From Dromaius novaehollandiae (taxonomy: Eukaryota; Chordata; Aves; Casuariiformes; Dromaiidae), in assembly GCF_036370855.1 (NCBI RefSeq), contig NC_088101.1, positions 6,579,501-6,643,500 on the forward strand: a DNA stretch of 64,000 bases, given 5' to 3'. Numbering within the stretch: the stretch's first letter is position 1; every line of letters starts with the position of its first letter. Made by a program: the position numbers and the translations under genes. Under the pieces are notes generated by a model. It saw nothing but the letters and a program-made list of their open reading frames with translations. It made no database searches and had not been told where the DNA came from. Of this stretch, positions 1 through 11,300 are shown one piece after another.

Positions 1-164
1 TTCTTTCTGCAGCTGCATAAATTCCTGGTTTGGCCCATGCTTTCTGTGTCTGGTTAGCTACTGCCTGGGCTCCCCCATGAGCTTTATCATTAAACCACCT
101 AGCTACAGTAATTACTTTGTTGGGGTGGGTAGAATGTTTTCCCCCAAGTGTCCATATTCTATTG

Positions 165-931
165 TCATTTTGTTTTTTCCCATTGTTTCTTCTCTGCTCC
201 TGAGCAGTCCTTTTCGTGCATGGTTTTGGGGTGTATTAAATTCAGCCATTCACTCTGGTTCCTGATTGGAGCTGCAACCACACAGTCTCTCAAAGGTTGT
301 TGGGCTGCAGCCTTTGCAGTGGTGTTGGCTAAAGCATTTCCTTTCCTAATTTCTGTAGTGTCCTTAGTACGGACTGGGCAGTGCATCACAGCAATTTCTT
401 CAGGCAGCTGGACTGACTCTAGCAAATCGCGTGGTTTCTTCTCCATTAGCCACTTTCTTTCCTGACTATGTGAAAAGTCCTCGTTCTTTCCAAAACATCC
501 CAGTTGCATGACATACCCCAAAGGCATATTGAGAGCTGGTGTAGATGATGACTTGCTTTCCTTTTCCCAGGTGCGCTGCCTGTGTCAAGGCTACTAGTTC
601 TGCTCCTTGCACACTCATTTGTGTGAGAAGCGGTTCAGCCTCTATCACTTGTTCCTGGCTGACTACAGCATACCCAGTTTGTCGCTGTCTGTGCAGCTAG
701 TAGGATGAGCCCATCTACAAATAGAACTAGATCTGAGTTTTGCAAAGGAACATCAGTTAAAGGGGTTATTGGCTTACTCGAAGTGTGCATTACCTGCTCA
801 TGTTGGACATGTTTCTCTCCATCATCAGGCAGAGGTATTAGGGCTGCTGCATTCAAGGCATTGCCTCTTTTCAAGACTACATGATCTGCCATGAGGAGGA
901 TCAATTCATATCTGTGTGCCTGTTGTGGCAA
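165..931 (-). pseudogene. ERV pol: connection/RNase H domain, inactivated
   Basis: Three consecutive minus-strand open segments (635-931, 466-648 and 165-527, in different frames) cover the end of the RT connection and the RNase H domain. The first conserved aspartate is visible in the LFVDG segment near 725. The glutamate helix appears as AELVALTQA near 600. The third catalytic position, normally aspartate in a TDS-type motif, reads YTSSQYA near 545, so a catalytic acid is lost. The last segment carries the ALA-containing C-terminal helix. Frame changes between the segments and the lost acid show a dead copy. Integrase sequence probably starts below 165 and leaves the window. Confidence 0.75.
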
Positions 932-1193
932 CAGTGCTTGGGTTGCATGTTGTTTTAGCAGTATCTCCCCTTTGTGTGGGACAAACAGTTACAGGGTGTC
1001 CCAGAATGGGAGGGTGGCTGCTCTCCACTAGTGCTGCTGCCACAGATTTGGTGCAGGCTGGTGCCCCTGCTGCAGCCTAATCTAGTTGAGCAGAATAACA
1101 TGCTACTGGTCTCTGGTGGGGTCCTAATTCTTGCATTATTACTCTGCTGGCAATCCCCTTAGGTCCATATATGTACAAATCGAAGGGCTTTGT

Positions 1194-1800
1194 CTAATCT
1201 GGGAGCTGGACAGCAGGTGCAGATGCCAAAGCTCCTTTCATAGTGCTGAAAGCTTGCTCTCTTTTGGGGCCCTGTGCAATGGGTTCTGCTTCTTCATTCT
1301 GGGTTGCCTCTGCCAGGGGTTTTGTTAATTCTCCCAACCCAGGAATCCATGGTGTGCAAAATCCCCCAGCTGCAAGGAATCCTTGCAACTGTTTCTTTGT
1401 TCCTGGAGGTGGGAGATTTATTACAGCATCTCCTCTTTCTGGGTCTAGTAGTTGTTGCCCTTATTTCAGAATGAGCCCCAGGTATTCTACTTCCTTTTGA
1501 CACAGCTGGAGACTAGATGGAGATGCCTGGTGACAGTTTTCTGCCAAAGCAGTGCAGAGATGTACAGAGTCTATTAGACAGGTATCTTCATCTCTACTTG
1601 CTATCAGCAAGTCATCTACATACTACACTAGAGCTAATGTGGATTACCCCCAGTAATTTGATATCCTTTACATCCTTCTCCAGTATTTGTGGAAAAAAGG
1701 GGTGGGAGACCCTGTGAAACTTGGTGGGAGGTGTGTCCATGTTAATTGTTGCCCTTTCCCTGTAAAAGCAAATAAGGGTTGGCTACTTTGTTGGCTGCAA
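1194..1800 (-). pseudogene. ERV pol: reverse transcriptase palm/thumb remnant
   Basis: The minus-strand translation shows the RT sequence around LTWTHLP (about 1730-1760), the active-site box YVDDLLIAS (1596-1622), and the thumb/connection segment with GFLAAGGFCTPWIPG and LPD (1194-1390). The YVDD box is intact, but stops and frame changes lie on either side of it, including one just after the EYLGLIL stretch near 1465. The RT N-terminal part is missing where it joins the gag-like fragment. YVDD and the connection wording fit class I elements. No intact enzyme can be made. Confidence 0.75.
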
Positions 1801-1809
1801 ACTCTTGGA

Positions 1810-2215
1810 GCATGGTCTGGGGTACTAGGATCTGCTAGTGAGAGTGTCACCTTTGGTGGGGTTCCCTTCCTCCCTGCTTTCTGGCTTGAATGCTCCTGTG
1901 CCCATGCCCAGTTATCCCAAATGGACCAGTAATCTGTTTGAGCTGGAAACCTCTCTTCTAGATGATGTTGCAGGAAAGCTACTGTTTCCTCATCAGAAGT
2001 CCCTTCTGCTGGCCACTGTTGTGCTGGATTACCATCTGTTGCGAAGGGCCACTCTTCCTGCCATAATGTAACTGTGTGCCTTTTTGACAAGCCAACTGTA
2101 CCATCAGTCTTTTACAATTTTCCTGTGCCTCAGCTAAGGGCATCCCCTTCTCCCTGCCAGGTACATTCCCCATTGCCTGGGTGATGCCTTGTGCCACGCG
2201 GGGTTTATCCTGCAT
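1810..2215 (-). pseudogene. Possible gag remnant joined to RT by an internal deletion
   Basis: Two overlapping minus-strand open segments (1979-2215 and the 5' part of 1668-2090) contain a tryptophan-rich segment and a KRLMVQLACQ-type segment that I take as gag-like. They lead directly into RT sequence with no protease in between, so a large internal deletion is inferred. The gag assignment is weak. It could instead be degenerate pol or unrelated flank; the position upstream of RT is the main argument. Confidence 0.35.
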
Positions 2216-2397
2216 CTCAGAAACACTTTCCAGGGAAGTTGCTGCCCCGACTGGTTTCTCTGCCTAGATACTGAGAAGGGAGGTGATGCGGAGACACCAT
2301 TTTGCAGGCACTACAGGGCCCATGTCTGCAGCTCTGGGACTCCCTGGCAATAAGGAAAAGCAAGGCCAACCTGTTCCTTTCTGGGCTGCGTCCCCAG

Positions 2398-5300
2398 GGC
2401 GACAGAGCGGAGATCTACCGAGAGCTGGAGAGAGTCCTGCAGGGCGATGACGGCCGCGTGCAGAGCGCTGTCCTGGCCAGAGTGATCGCAGCGGCCTCGA
2501 GGGACATGAGAGAGGCGCAGGTGAGCTGCTCCTCTCTGAAGGCAGCCAGAGGCGCCTGGCTAGAGCCCGGTTTGGTAAAATGTAGGAGGGCTCTGAGGAC
2601 CTGTGTCTAGCACTAAGCCCTGTCAGAGGCTCCCAGACCCCCTGTGACAGCTCCTTCCCCGCGGATGCGGCTCCGCGATAGCAAAGGCCGTATCCAGCCC
2701 TGCTGCAGAGGGAGCGCAGAGCAGAGCAGCTGCCTGTGCCAGCGGCGCCTGCGCCCAGGGCTGGTGGCGGAGCTGGGACGTGCAGGGCCACGATTTCTGC
2801 ACCAGCAAGTGTTTCCTGGAGGCAGAGGCCTTGGGGACTCATCGCTGCAGTGGATTTGGGGGGTGATACCTGGAGCTGTGCGGGGAGGTGGCCAAGGCAG
2901 GAACCGAGAGCTGGAGGCAGGCGATTGCTGCCGGCGCCTTCAGCCTTTCTCCCGCTCTCGCCAGGGTGTGACGGAGGAGGTGCGGATGGCCGCCAGTGAC
3001 GTCCTGGTGGCTCTGGCCCACTCCCACTTTGATAGCGTCATGTACGAGCTGCAGTGCCACCTGAGGGCCCTGGGAGAGATCTCCGAGGACCTCGTGTTCG
3101 TCACCTTGGGCAAGCTGGCCAGCAGCTACGGTAGGGCCCGTCAGCCTCTGGCTCGGGGCTGTGGTCTGCGGTACCCGGGAGAAGGGATCTTCCCCGATCT
3201 CCCCAAAATGTTCCATGCTGAACCGGAGGCTGCAAGGTTTCGGTGCCGCTCGCTGGCTGCCGGGGCTGGCTCTGCCCCCGCCGCCCTCCCAGGCCCCCTG
3301 AAGGGCTGCCCCGCACCCCACTTGGGGCAGGCACCAGCACCCCATCGAGTCCCGCCAAGCCGTCCCCATGCCGGGGCCTGCCCCAGCCCCTGGGGCAGCT
3401 CTGGTGCCCCCCTGGCCCCCCGGCGCATCGCCAGGGGCCCAGCAGCCTGGGGGCTCCCCCCGCCGTGCTGCCCCGGGGCTCCCCCGCGCGCTGTCCCGGC
3501 TCCCAGTGATGACGGCCGCTCTCTGCGCCTCTGCCCTGCCCTCTCTGCAGCCCTGCGGTGCGTCCCCTTCGTGGGCATGACGCTCTTCGCCCTGCGCATG
3601 ATGCTGAGCCAGGTGGGGAGCAGCCGGACCCTGCGCGCCGTCTGCAGCGGTGAGTGTCGGCCCCGCGGGCAGGGGCAGGGCCGGGGCAGCCTCGGCGCCT
3701 CTGCTGCTGCGCTTTGCTCCCGGTGCGACCTGCCGGGCTCTGAGCTCTGCCCCGGCTCCCTCCCGCCTGCTGCGTGCAGGGCGGGCTGGTTTTGGGGGGT
3801 TTTGGGGGAGAGGGCGAGTGTTTGGGACGGCTGGGGCAGGGACGCAGGGGGAAGCGCAGGAAGGGAACACGGCTGGGAGGAGGAGGAGGAGGAGGTGTGA
3901 TGGGGAGGAGGAGAGCAACAGCGCAGCGTTTCCATCAGGGCATCTCCGAGCACCGCGCGGCTTGTGCCTGGGGCCGGACCCGGTCTCGGATGGAGCCGCG
4001 GCGAGCGGGGGGCTGCGGCTGAGGGCAGGCTGGGGCAGCAGAGCAAGGTCTCGTCCCCGCCACAGGCTCTGCCCTGATCCTTCTGCCCTTCTCTCGCCGC
4101 AGTCCTGGAGCAGTGGTCGAAGGCCGTGAACACCTACCTGGGCGCCTGGGAGCAATGCAGCTTCCCGCGCATGGGGCAGGCCCAGTTCTGCAGCAGCGTT
4201 TCCCCGCTCTTCCACCACGTGGTGGGGAGCTGGCTGGGCTGCGAGGAGGAGGAGGTGAGAGCGGCTGCCGTGCCGGCCCCGCGACTCCGGGGGCCTTTGG
4301 GCGGGGCCGGGGTGGGGACGTGCCCTCTCCTCTGGAGCAAGGCCTTCTCCTCCAGGGGAGCAGGGCACTGCCTCTCCGTGGGGAGGGCAGACCGTGTCGG
4401 GGTGGAAGGACGTTGGGCCCCGCTGAAGAGCGTCTTGCTGCCCTCCCTGCAGGCCAAGCAGGCTGTCCTGGGGGCGATGGCTGCCATGATGGGCCTCCTT
4501 GTGCGCGAGGAAGAGCACCACGAGTGCATGTGGGAGCAGCTCCCCTGGCTCCTGGGGCAGTACCAGCAGGTCCAGGACACTTTCCGGGTGACCAAGGTGA
4601 GGCGTTATGTGGGGCACGGTAAGGCTGTGGGGTCTGTGCGTGTGCCGCGAGGTGTTGGGGGTCTGTGGGGTGTCTGAAGGAGCTGGGAGCCCTTGAGAAG
4701 AAAGGGGGAGAGCAGGGGAGGCTTGAGGCCTGCTGGGCTTCTCGGGCAGCGCCAGAGCAGCCCAGGTGGGGCCGAGAGGGAGCTGAGCATCCCCGGGGCT
4801 GACCTCCTTGGGAAGGGAGGGTTTTTTTCCAGGGGGCTGGAATTTCATCACAGAAACGCTGGGTTTCCTTTCTTAAGACGTTGCTTTAGGTGACAGCCCC
4901 ACTCTTCTTCCCACCCCCGTTCCCTTGCAGGCTCTGAGTTATTTTCTGGAGATTTTGGGGGAAGTGCAGATCCCCATCCCCCAGGACGAGGTCCAGGCCA
5001 TTGGCACCGCTGTGCACCACCAGGTAAGGGCAGCCTGACCCCGTACCGCTTGCGCTGGGTGCAGCAGACCTGACCCACGGGGACAGGAAGGTCCTGCTGG
5101 GCGGCCGGGCAGAGTGTCCTTGCGGCGGGACCTACCTTAAGGCCAGGTCTATGCAGATATTTGGGAGTTGCCTCCTATGCTGGGGTCTAGAGGCTGCTGT
5201 AGCCAAAGCCCCCGGGGAGACAAGAGCGGAGGCAGCAGTTTCTTTCCAGTCCCCTCGGAGCTGATGCTCTTCTCTCTAAAGCGCCCCTTGTTCCCACAGC

Positions 5301-8300
5301 TCAGTGATGGGAGCAAGCAGCACAGCGGGGAGCACTGGTCGGAGCTGTCCTCCTGCGTCCTGCTGCTGGGTGAGGGGAGGAGACTCCGCGGGACACCGCT
5401 GTGCCCTCGCTGCTCTCTCCCTACTCTCTGGCTAACGCAGAGCACGACTTTTCCCTCACAGCCCGAGTTTGCCCTGAGGACACGGTGGCCTTTCTGCGCT
5501 CACAGCTGGGGAGTGGGAGCGAGGCCACTCACGTGGTGTCCTTGGATCTGCTCAGAGCCCTGGTGCGCCCCACAGGTCAGCGGGGCGCAGCGAGGCCAGC
5601 CAGGGGTTTGGGCTGCCGGGCTGGGGGCAGACATGACTGCAAGTGATGCACAAACGCCCGAAACGAGCTGCAAAGTGCGTGTTCCCCAGCCGAGCTGCCA
5701 CGCAGCTGCAGGGACAGGGATGAGATGAGGCAGCTGTAAATGGCGACGCACCGGTGACAGCACTCGACGCTCGGTGATGGGGCCGGGACATGAGCTACTT
5801 GTACCCATCGCATTTCTGCAGCACTCTGTGTTGTTAAAACAGTCGGTCCCGTCACCCAGTTGTGTCTGTAAACAGAGTCACTGGGGGACTCTGCTGCTTC
5901 CTCGGCTGTCACAGTCTTGTCCTGGGTTTTCTGTGCCGCTCGTGTGTGAGCGAGCTGGGAGCTTTGGCAGCTCCCTGCTGAAATGAGGGCTCTGCCTGAG
6001 CGCCCGCCTCTCCCCGTCTTTTCCAGCAGCAGAGAGAGGCCAGAGCCTGCCCCTGCTCGTGCAGGCGGTGCGCTGCGCGCTGGGAGACCCCAGCAGGAAG
6101 GTGAGCTGGTTGGCGCGGGGCGGCACCGCGGTGGGCAGCAGAGAAAGCTTTTGCTGGGGGCAGAGCCTGGCCAGCCCCTGGCAGGGCTGCTGCTGGGGGT
6201 CGAGCCTAGAGGAGCGTTTCCCCGTGGAAATGTTGCTGCGTGGCAGTGGCTGTGGGAGCAGCGGGGCCTCCTGCACCCCCATGGTCTCCCCGCGGGGCAC
6301 AGGGGCTGGATGGGTGTGAAGGTGTCTGCCCCTGGGCTTTTGAGCAGAGGAGGGTAACTGCAATGTGCTCCGTGGCAGGTGGCGAGGGCAGTTCTGCGCT
6401 TCACCAAGGAGCTGCTCGGCCTGGGATCTGGTGGCCCACGTCTTCGCCACGTTCAGCCAGGCCTCCGGCAGACTGGTGAGGGCAGAGCGTGACGCTTCGG
6501 CTTTGCTGTGTGCCTGGGGTGTCCTGGGAGCCCCTGCGGGTGCCCTGGCAATGGGGAGCCCCCCCCCCCAGCAGGGCTGCAGTCCCCGGTGCAGAGGGCT
6601 GAGCGGCGTCCCCACCGCCGTTCCCGGGGAGATCTCGGAGGAGGCTGGGGGAGTGCTTTGGCCTCCCACCAGCACACAACAAATCCGACTGCGGTGCTGC
6701 CTGGGCCGTGACTCCGCTGGGCCGTGCGTGCTGCCATTTCAGCGCTGTCACTGAGTACAGCCCTGCCGCAGGGCAACCTCCTTGCATCGGCTTGGTGCCA
6801 CTGCGGCATCACTTGGGCCCTGGAGGAGCTCGTAATCCTGACACCCCGACTAACGATGCTGGCGACCGCCCCAAGGAGCAGCGAGTCTCCCTGGTCGCAG
6901 CCTGTTTAGTGCTTCCTTCCCCTGGGATCTGGCCTCTCCTGTGGGACTTTCTGCTCTCTCCTGCCTCCGGAGATGGGGGCTCCCAGGGGAGCATCACAAT
7001 AGCGCTGGGTGGTTCATGCTTCACCTCCCATCTCAGGGACAGGGGCTGATGCTGGTGTTGTCCCAACTGTGTCTTGCAGGCGCAGAGAAAGCTGTCTCAA
7101 GCAGAAGCGCAGGAAGCAGCAGATCTTCAAGCCCTGTGCTTGGACATCCTGCGCTCTCTGGACGTCTCCGTCTGGGGGATGACCAAAGTAAGTCGTCCTG
7201 CGCCCTGCTGCTGCCTCCCTGCCCCACTCTCCCCAAAGTGCTCCCTGAGCAGCCCCTTAGGCGCACAAGGTGAGTGGAAATGCAGAGTGTCGTTTCCATC
7301 TCAGAGCTGAAACGAGCTCGAGCTGGCACGGAGGTGGGAGCCACAACGTGCTGAATGGCCTCGTTCTTCCCTGCAGCTCCTGTGGCCGCGGCTGCTGCAG
7401 TACGTGGTGCCAGCCCAGTACGCCGGCACGTTGGTGCCGCTCTGCCGGTGCCTGCGAGAGCTGGCCGAGAGCCGGGGGAGAGCAGGGGGCGAGGACGGAG
7501 AGGAGGAGCCCGATGTCGTGGCCTCCCGGGAGCGAGGTAGGAAGCCGAAACTCTCGCCGTGAGCCGTGTCAGGCTGTGCCGGGGGCCCGTGGGCCGCGTG
7601 GGGGCTGCCCAGCCTGGGCAGGGGCAGGATATGGCGGGTCGCGCCGCTCTCACCGGCCTTTCTGTCTCCTCACAGCCAAGCTGCCGAGGCCGCAGGCCCT
7701 GCTGGCTCGCCTGCTGGTGAGTAGGGGCCCCGGGGAAAGCGCTTTCAGGGGCTGGAGGTGACGGGAGAGGTCGGGGCAGAGCTGTGTCGCAGGCCAGGGC
7801 CAGCAGCCCGCAGGGAGGAAGAGGCGTGCGAGAGCGAGTCGGAGCCTCCCTGGCCCCGCGGGACCCTGCTGCTGCGCGGGGGAGAAGCCGGCGGCGCCAG
7901 GGAGAAGCTCCCAGCTGGGCCGGGGCCAGGCAACCGCCCTCCCTGTGGGGAGAAGCTGCGGCTCCTCCGGCCGCCCCGAGCCCAGGTCTCGCCTGCCCTC
8001 TCCCAGGTGGTTGCGGCAGCTCCTCACGCCGGCTGCAGCGTCGCTGCCCTGCGGCTGCTGCAGGCCCTGTCCACAGAGATCCACAGCGCCGTGGGGATGG
8101 TGTGGGCCATGAAGATCCCCTTCCTGCTGCAGTGCCTGGAAGGTAACGTGCCGTCAGGGAGGAGGAGGCTGGAGAGGCCGAAGGGGAGGCAGGAAAAGGC
8201 AGCGTCCAGGCGTGAGGGAGGGGAATTGGCCCTGGCTTTCTCAGCGCTGGCTCTGCAGCTGTTGCCCTTCCAGGGAGCAGCGCTGACGCCCAGGAGCAGT

Positions 8301-11300
8301 TCATCTGGGGGATGGGGCCTTTCTTGCCCGTCACTGCCACGAGCAGGTGTTGCAGCACCCCGGCGTCCTCGCTGGGTGGGTGTTTGGGAGGGCTGGACTT
8401 GGTGCTTCTGGGGGTGGGTGAAACGTGTCCTGGTGCAAATGTGTGTGCGTGGTCCGAGCCCTCGTGTGAGGGCCTGGTTTGCTCTGGAGCTGCAGTCGAG
8501 CGATGGGGACTGGGAGCGGCGGGTGTGTGGCTGAGCTGAGTCCGTGCCCCTGTCCCCCGTCCCCAGGGTCCGTCAGGTGTCCTGGGCCTGGCCAAGAGTT
8601 TGGCATGAGGGCTTGAGCCTCGCGGCTTGGGCCCCTTCTGGTGTGGGAGCCGGAGGGTGTTTGAGTGCCAAGGAGCCCCCGGGCTCTTCTGTGGCACCAA
8701 GTAACACGGAGGGTTTTCTTGCTCCGGCTTTGTAGGGCAAAGCGAGAGCTGCCTGGACTCTGCCGAGTGGGAGCAGCTCCTGCTTAAGGTACAGCACTGC
8801 TGCGAGGGCAGCAGCTACCGGTGGGAAAGTGGGGGAAGGTGTGGGTGGAAAGGTAACCAGGAGCAGGGGAGCCCTGAGCAGGGAAATGCCAGTTTTGTTC
8901 AGAAAACAGGAAACACAGGAAAGACCCCCTGCAAAGGCCCTGAGGATTTTGTTTTGCAAAGAGCTGTGGATCACAGAGGGTCGTGTCGTGTTGTGCCATG
9001 TCCCATCGTTGCACGTTGTGACCCGCTCTGCGGGGGCTTTGCTTCAACTTGTGTTTCTCCTAGTTCCTGAGGACATCGCTGGAGACGATCGAGAGCCAGG
9101 CCTGGACCATGGGCCTGAGCGTGGAGCTCAGCCAGCAGACGGGCAGCTACCCCTGGCTGTCCCGGGAGCAGGTGGGTCCCTGCTGAGGCCTCGTTTCTGC
9201 GGGAGCCGAGCTGGACGGCCAGGCGCCGCGGCCAGCTCAGTCGTGCCTGGTGTGGGCTGGTGCGTCGCGGCCCGGCTCTGTGCCGCCAGGCTGTGCGTGA
9301 CCACGTCTGGGGTGGCCGCTTGTCTTTCAGGCCTTCCTGTATAAAGCTGTCGGGGTGTCCCTGGCAGCGTGTCAGCATGTCCCCTACGTCCGCCGGGAAA
9401 TGAAGAAGCATCTCTCAAGGACAAATTACTTGGAAGCGTCTGAGAGAGAGGTGAGTTTCCTCTTCTCCCCTTGCTTTCCCCGGAGCCCCTCGGTATTTCC
9501 AGGGGAGCGGTGATCTCTCCGAGCAGAGCGCTCCAGGCTCTTCTCATTTCCTTGTCACTGCTGTTTCTGTCGGACGATATCGCGAGTGTCGCTCGGAGCT
9601 TGCCGTGGCTGAGTGTCGGCCAGAGGCCGCCTCACCCTTTCCCTTGTGTTGCAGGCGATGATTTCTGTTTTGGCCGGCTCTGCCGAGAGCCACTTCCACC
9701 TTGCCTTGGAGGTGGTGCAGGAGTTTGGGGCGTCCATGGAGGAAAGACCAGTGTCTGGGGCTTTCAAACGCCTGAAGGTAAAGGATGCCGGGTGTCTTGG
9801 CTCGTTTTTCCTCTGCTTTATTTTCACTTCCAAACCAGTAGCAGCCCAGGGGTGGCTGCTGCGTGGAAAGCGGGGCAGCTCCTTCGCCGGGAGGCAGCGG
9901 GAGCTGGGGCCCGACGGAGGCGCTGGGCTGACGTCTCGTGGCTTCTCCCACGGCGCAGGAATACCACCAGGGGAAGAGAGCGGGGAGGCACATGGCCCTC
10001 GTGCTGGCCTACGGCCAGATCGCGCTCTGCGCCCCCCCGGAGCAGCTCCTGGCCCGCGTGGAGAGCGACGTCGTGGGGCGCATCCTGCAGCACTACCGCG
10101 CCAGCTGCCAGGTGGGTGCACGGGCGCAGGGCCAGCCACACAGACGTGGGTCTTCCCTGAAGCTCCTGCGAGTGCCGACTGCCCCCAGCGCCCCGGGGGC
10201 GGTTGTGCCCTGCCCGTGCTGGCGGAGGGGGACGCGGCAGCCCTGGTTCGTCCCTGCTGCCCTGCGGGGTCTGTGTGCTTCGGGGCCGTTGCTGCGTGTC
10301 CTGCGTCTGTGCGCCTTGGTTCACTGCCTCTCACTCCACCGCCTTTCCCCTTCCAGGTGCTGGGCTTCTCCTTCTCCACCAAGGTAAGTCCTGCCCCCCG
10401 GGGCCTTGCTCGCTGCCCTTCCCACACCCCTTTCCCCACGCAGGCGTGCCGGACTCGCCCTCCCGCTCCCCAGGCCGGGGGCCGGGGGTCTCCTTGCGGT
10501 AGGTAGCCGGGAAAGCTCATGCCTTCGCGGGGGGAGCTTCTTCCCAGGAGGGGAGAGGAGGTTTCCTTCCTGCGACCCGTGTGCCGAGCCGGGGCTCTGG
10601 GCAGACGCAGTCGCCCTTGTGCGCTGTGCTCTGGGGCTGGACTGCCCGCCGTGTTCCTCGTTGAGCCCTTGGTGCTGTGAGGAGTTCCTCACCGGTGCCG
10701 CCGTGTTTCCCTGTGCCGGGACGCAGGACATGCAGCTCAAGCTGGCGCTGATCCGGAGCGTCACCGAGGTCAGCCGGGCCGTGCGGGTGGCGGGGGGCTC
10801 CCGCGGCGTGGAGCTCTGCTGCAAACGGGAGCTGCTGGACACCTTGCTGGTGAGTGCCGGGGCCGGGACGGTGCCACCGGGGAGGTTGGGGCCGAGCCCC
10901 GAGGCCGGTCGTCCCGAGGCGCGATGCTCTGCCTTGGCCGCACGCGACCTCTGGAGCGCCCTGAGCCTGGTCCCGGTGGGAGGGCTCTCGGCGGCTGCCC
11001 GCTGCCCACTGTGCGCGTGTCTCTGTGACCTGCAGGGCTTCGTGCAGGGGGAGCCCCGGGATCGCCTGGTGTCCCCCGTGCGCCAGGAAGCGTTTGTGGC
11101 CGTGGGGCACTTGAGGTAGGGTCTTTGCGCCGGGGCTGCGGGGAGTTGTCATCTGAGCCGCTGCTCTGGGCAGTGGTAGTGAGACTCTTGTGTGTTTCCC
11201 TCTTTCTCTGCCAGCAAACTGAAGCCATCGCTGAGCCGGGAGGAAAACCGCGACCTCCTGGATCAGTGTGTGCGGAGCGTGATGCCCCTGCCTGCCCTGG

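Larger units (their letters stand above)
1..2260 (-). mobile_element. Defective class I (gammaretrovirus-like) endogenous retrovirus fragment
   Basis: Read on the minus strand, this stretch runs from a gag-like remnant through reverse transcriptase and RNase H, and then leaves the left edge where integrase should begin. The reverse transcriptase, connection and RNase H parts resemble the class I (gamma-like) ERV lineage, not the lentiviral or ERVK type. The reading frame is broken by several stops and shifts. The join between the gag-like part and the RT finger region implies loss of protease and most of gag. I see no LTR or primer-binding site on the 5' side before the MROH exon at 2398, so the 5' LTR is absent or unrecognisable. 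The element is antisense to the MROH gene and lies in its 5' intronic or flanking DNA. The class assignment rests on motif recognition only. Confidence 0.8.

Noticed and set aside
2839..4851. Minus-strand open frame of 670 codons opposite MROH exons 2-5
   Set aside because: It is an antisense shadow of GC-rich exons and introns. It has low-complexity P/A/R/G composition and no recognisable domain, and it overlaps five well-supported exons on the other strand.
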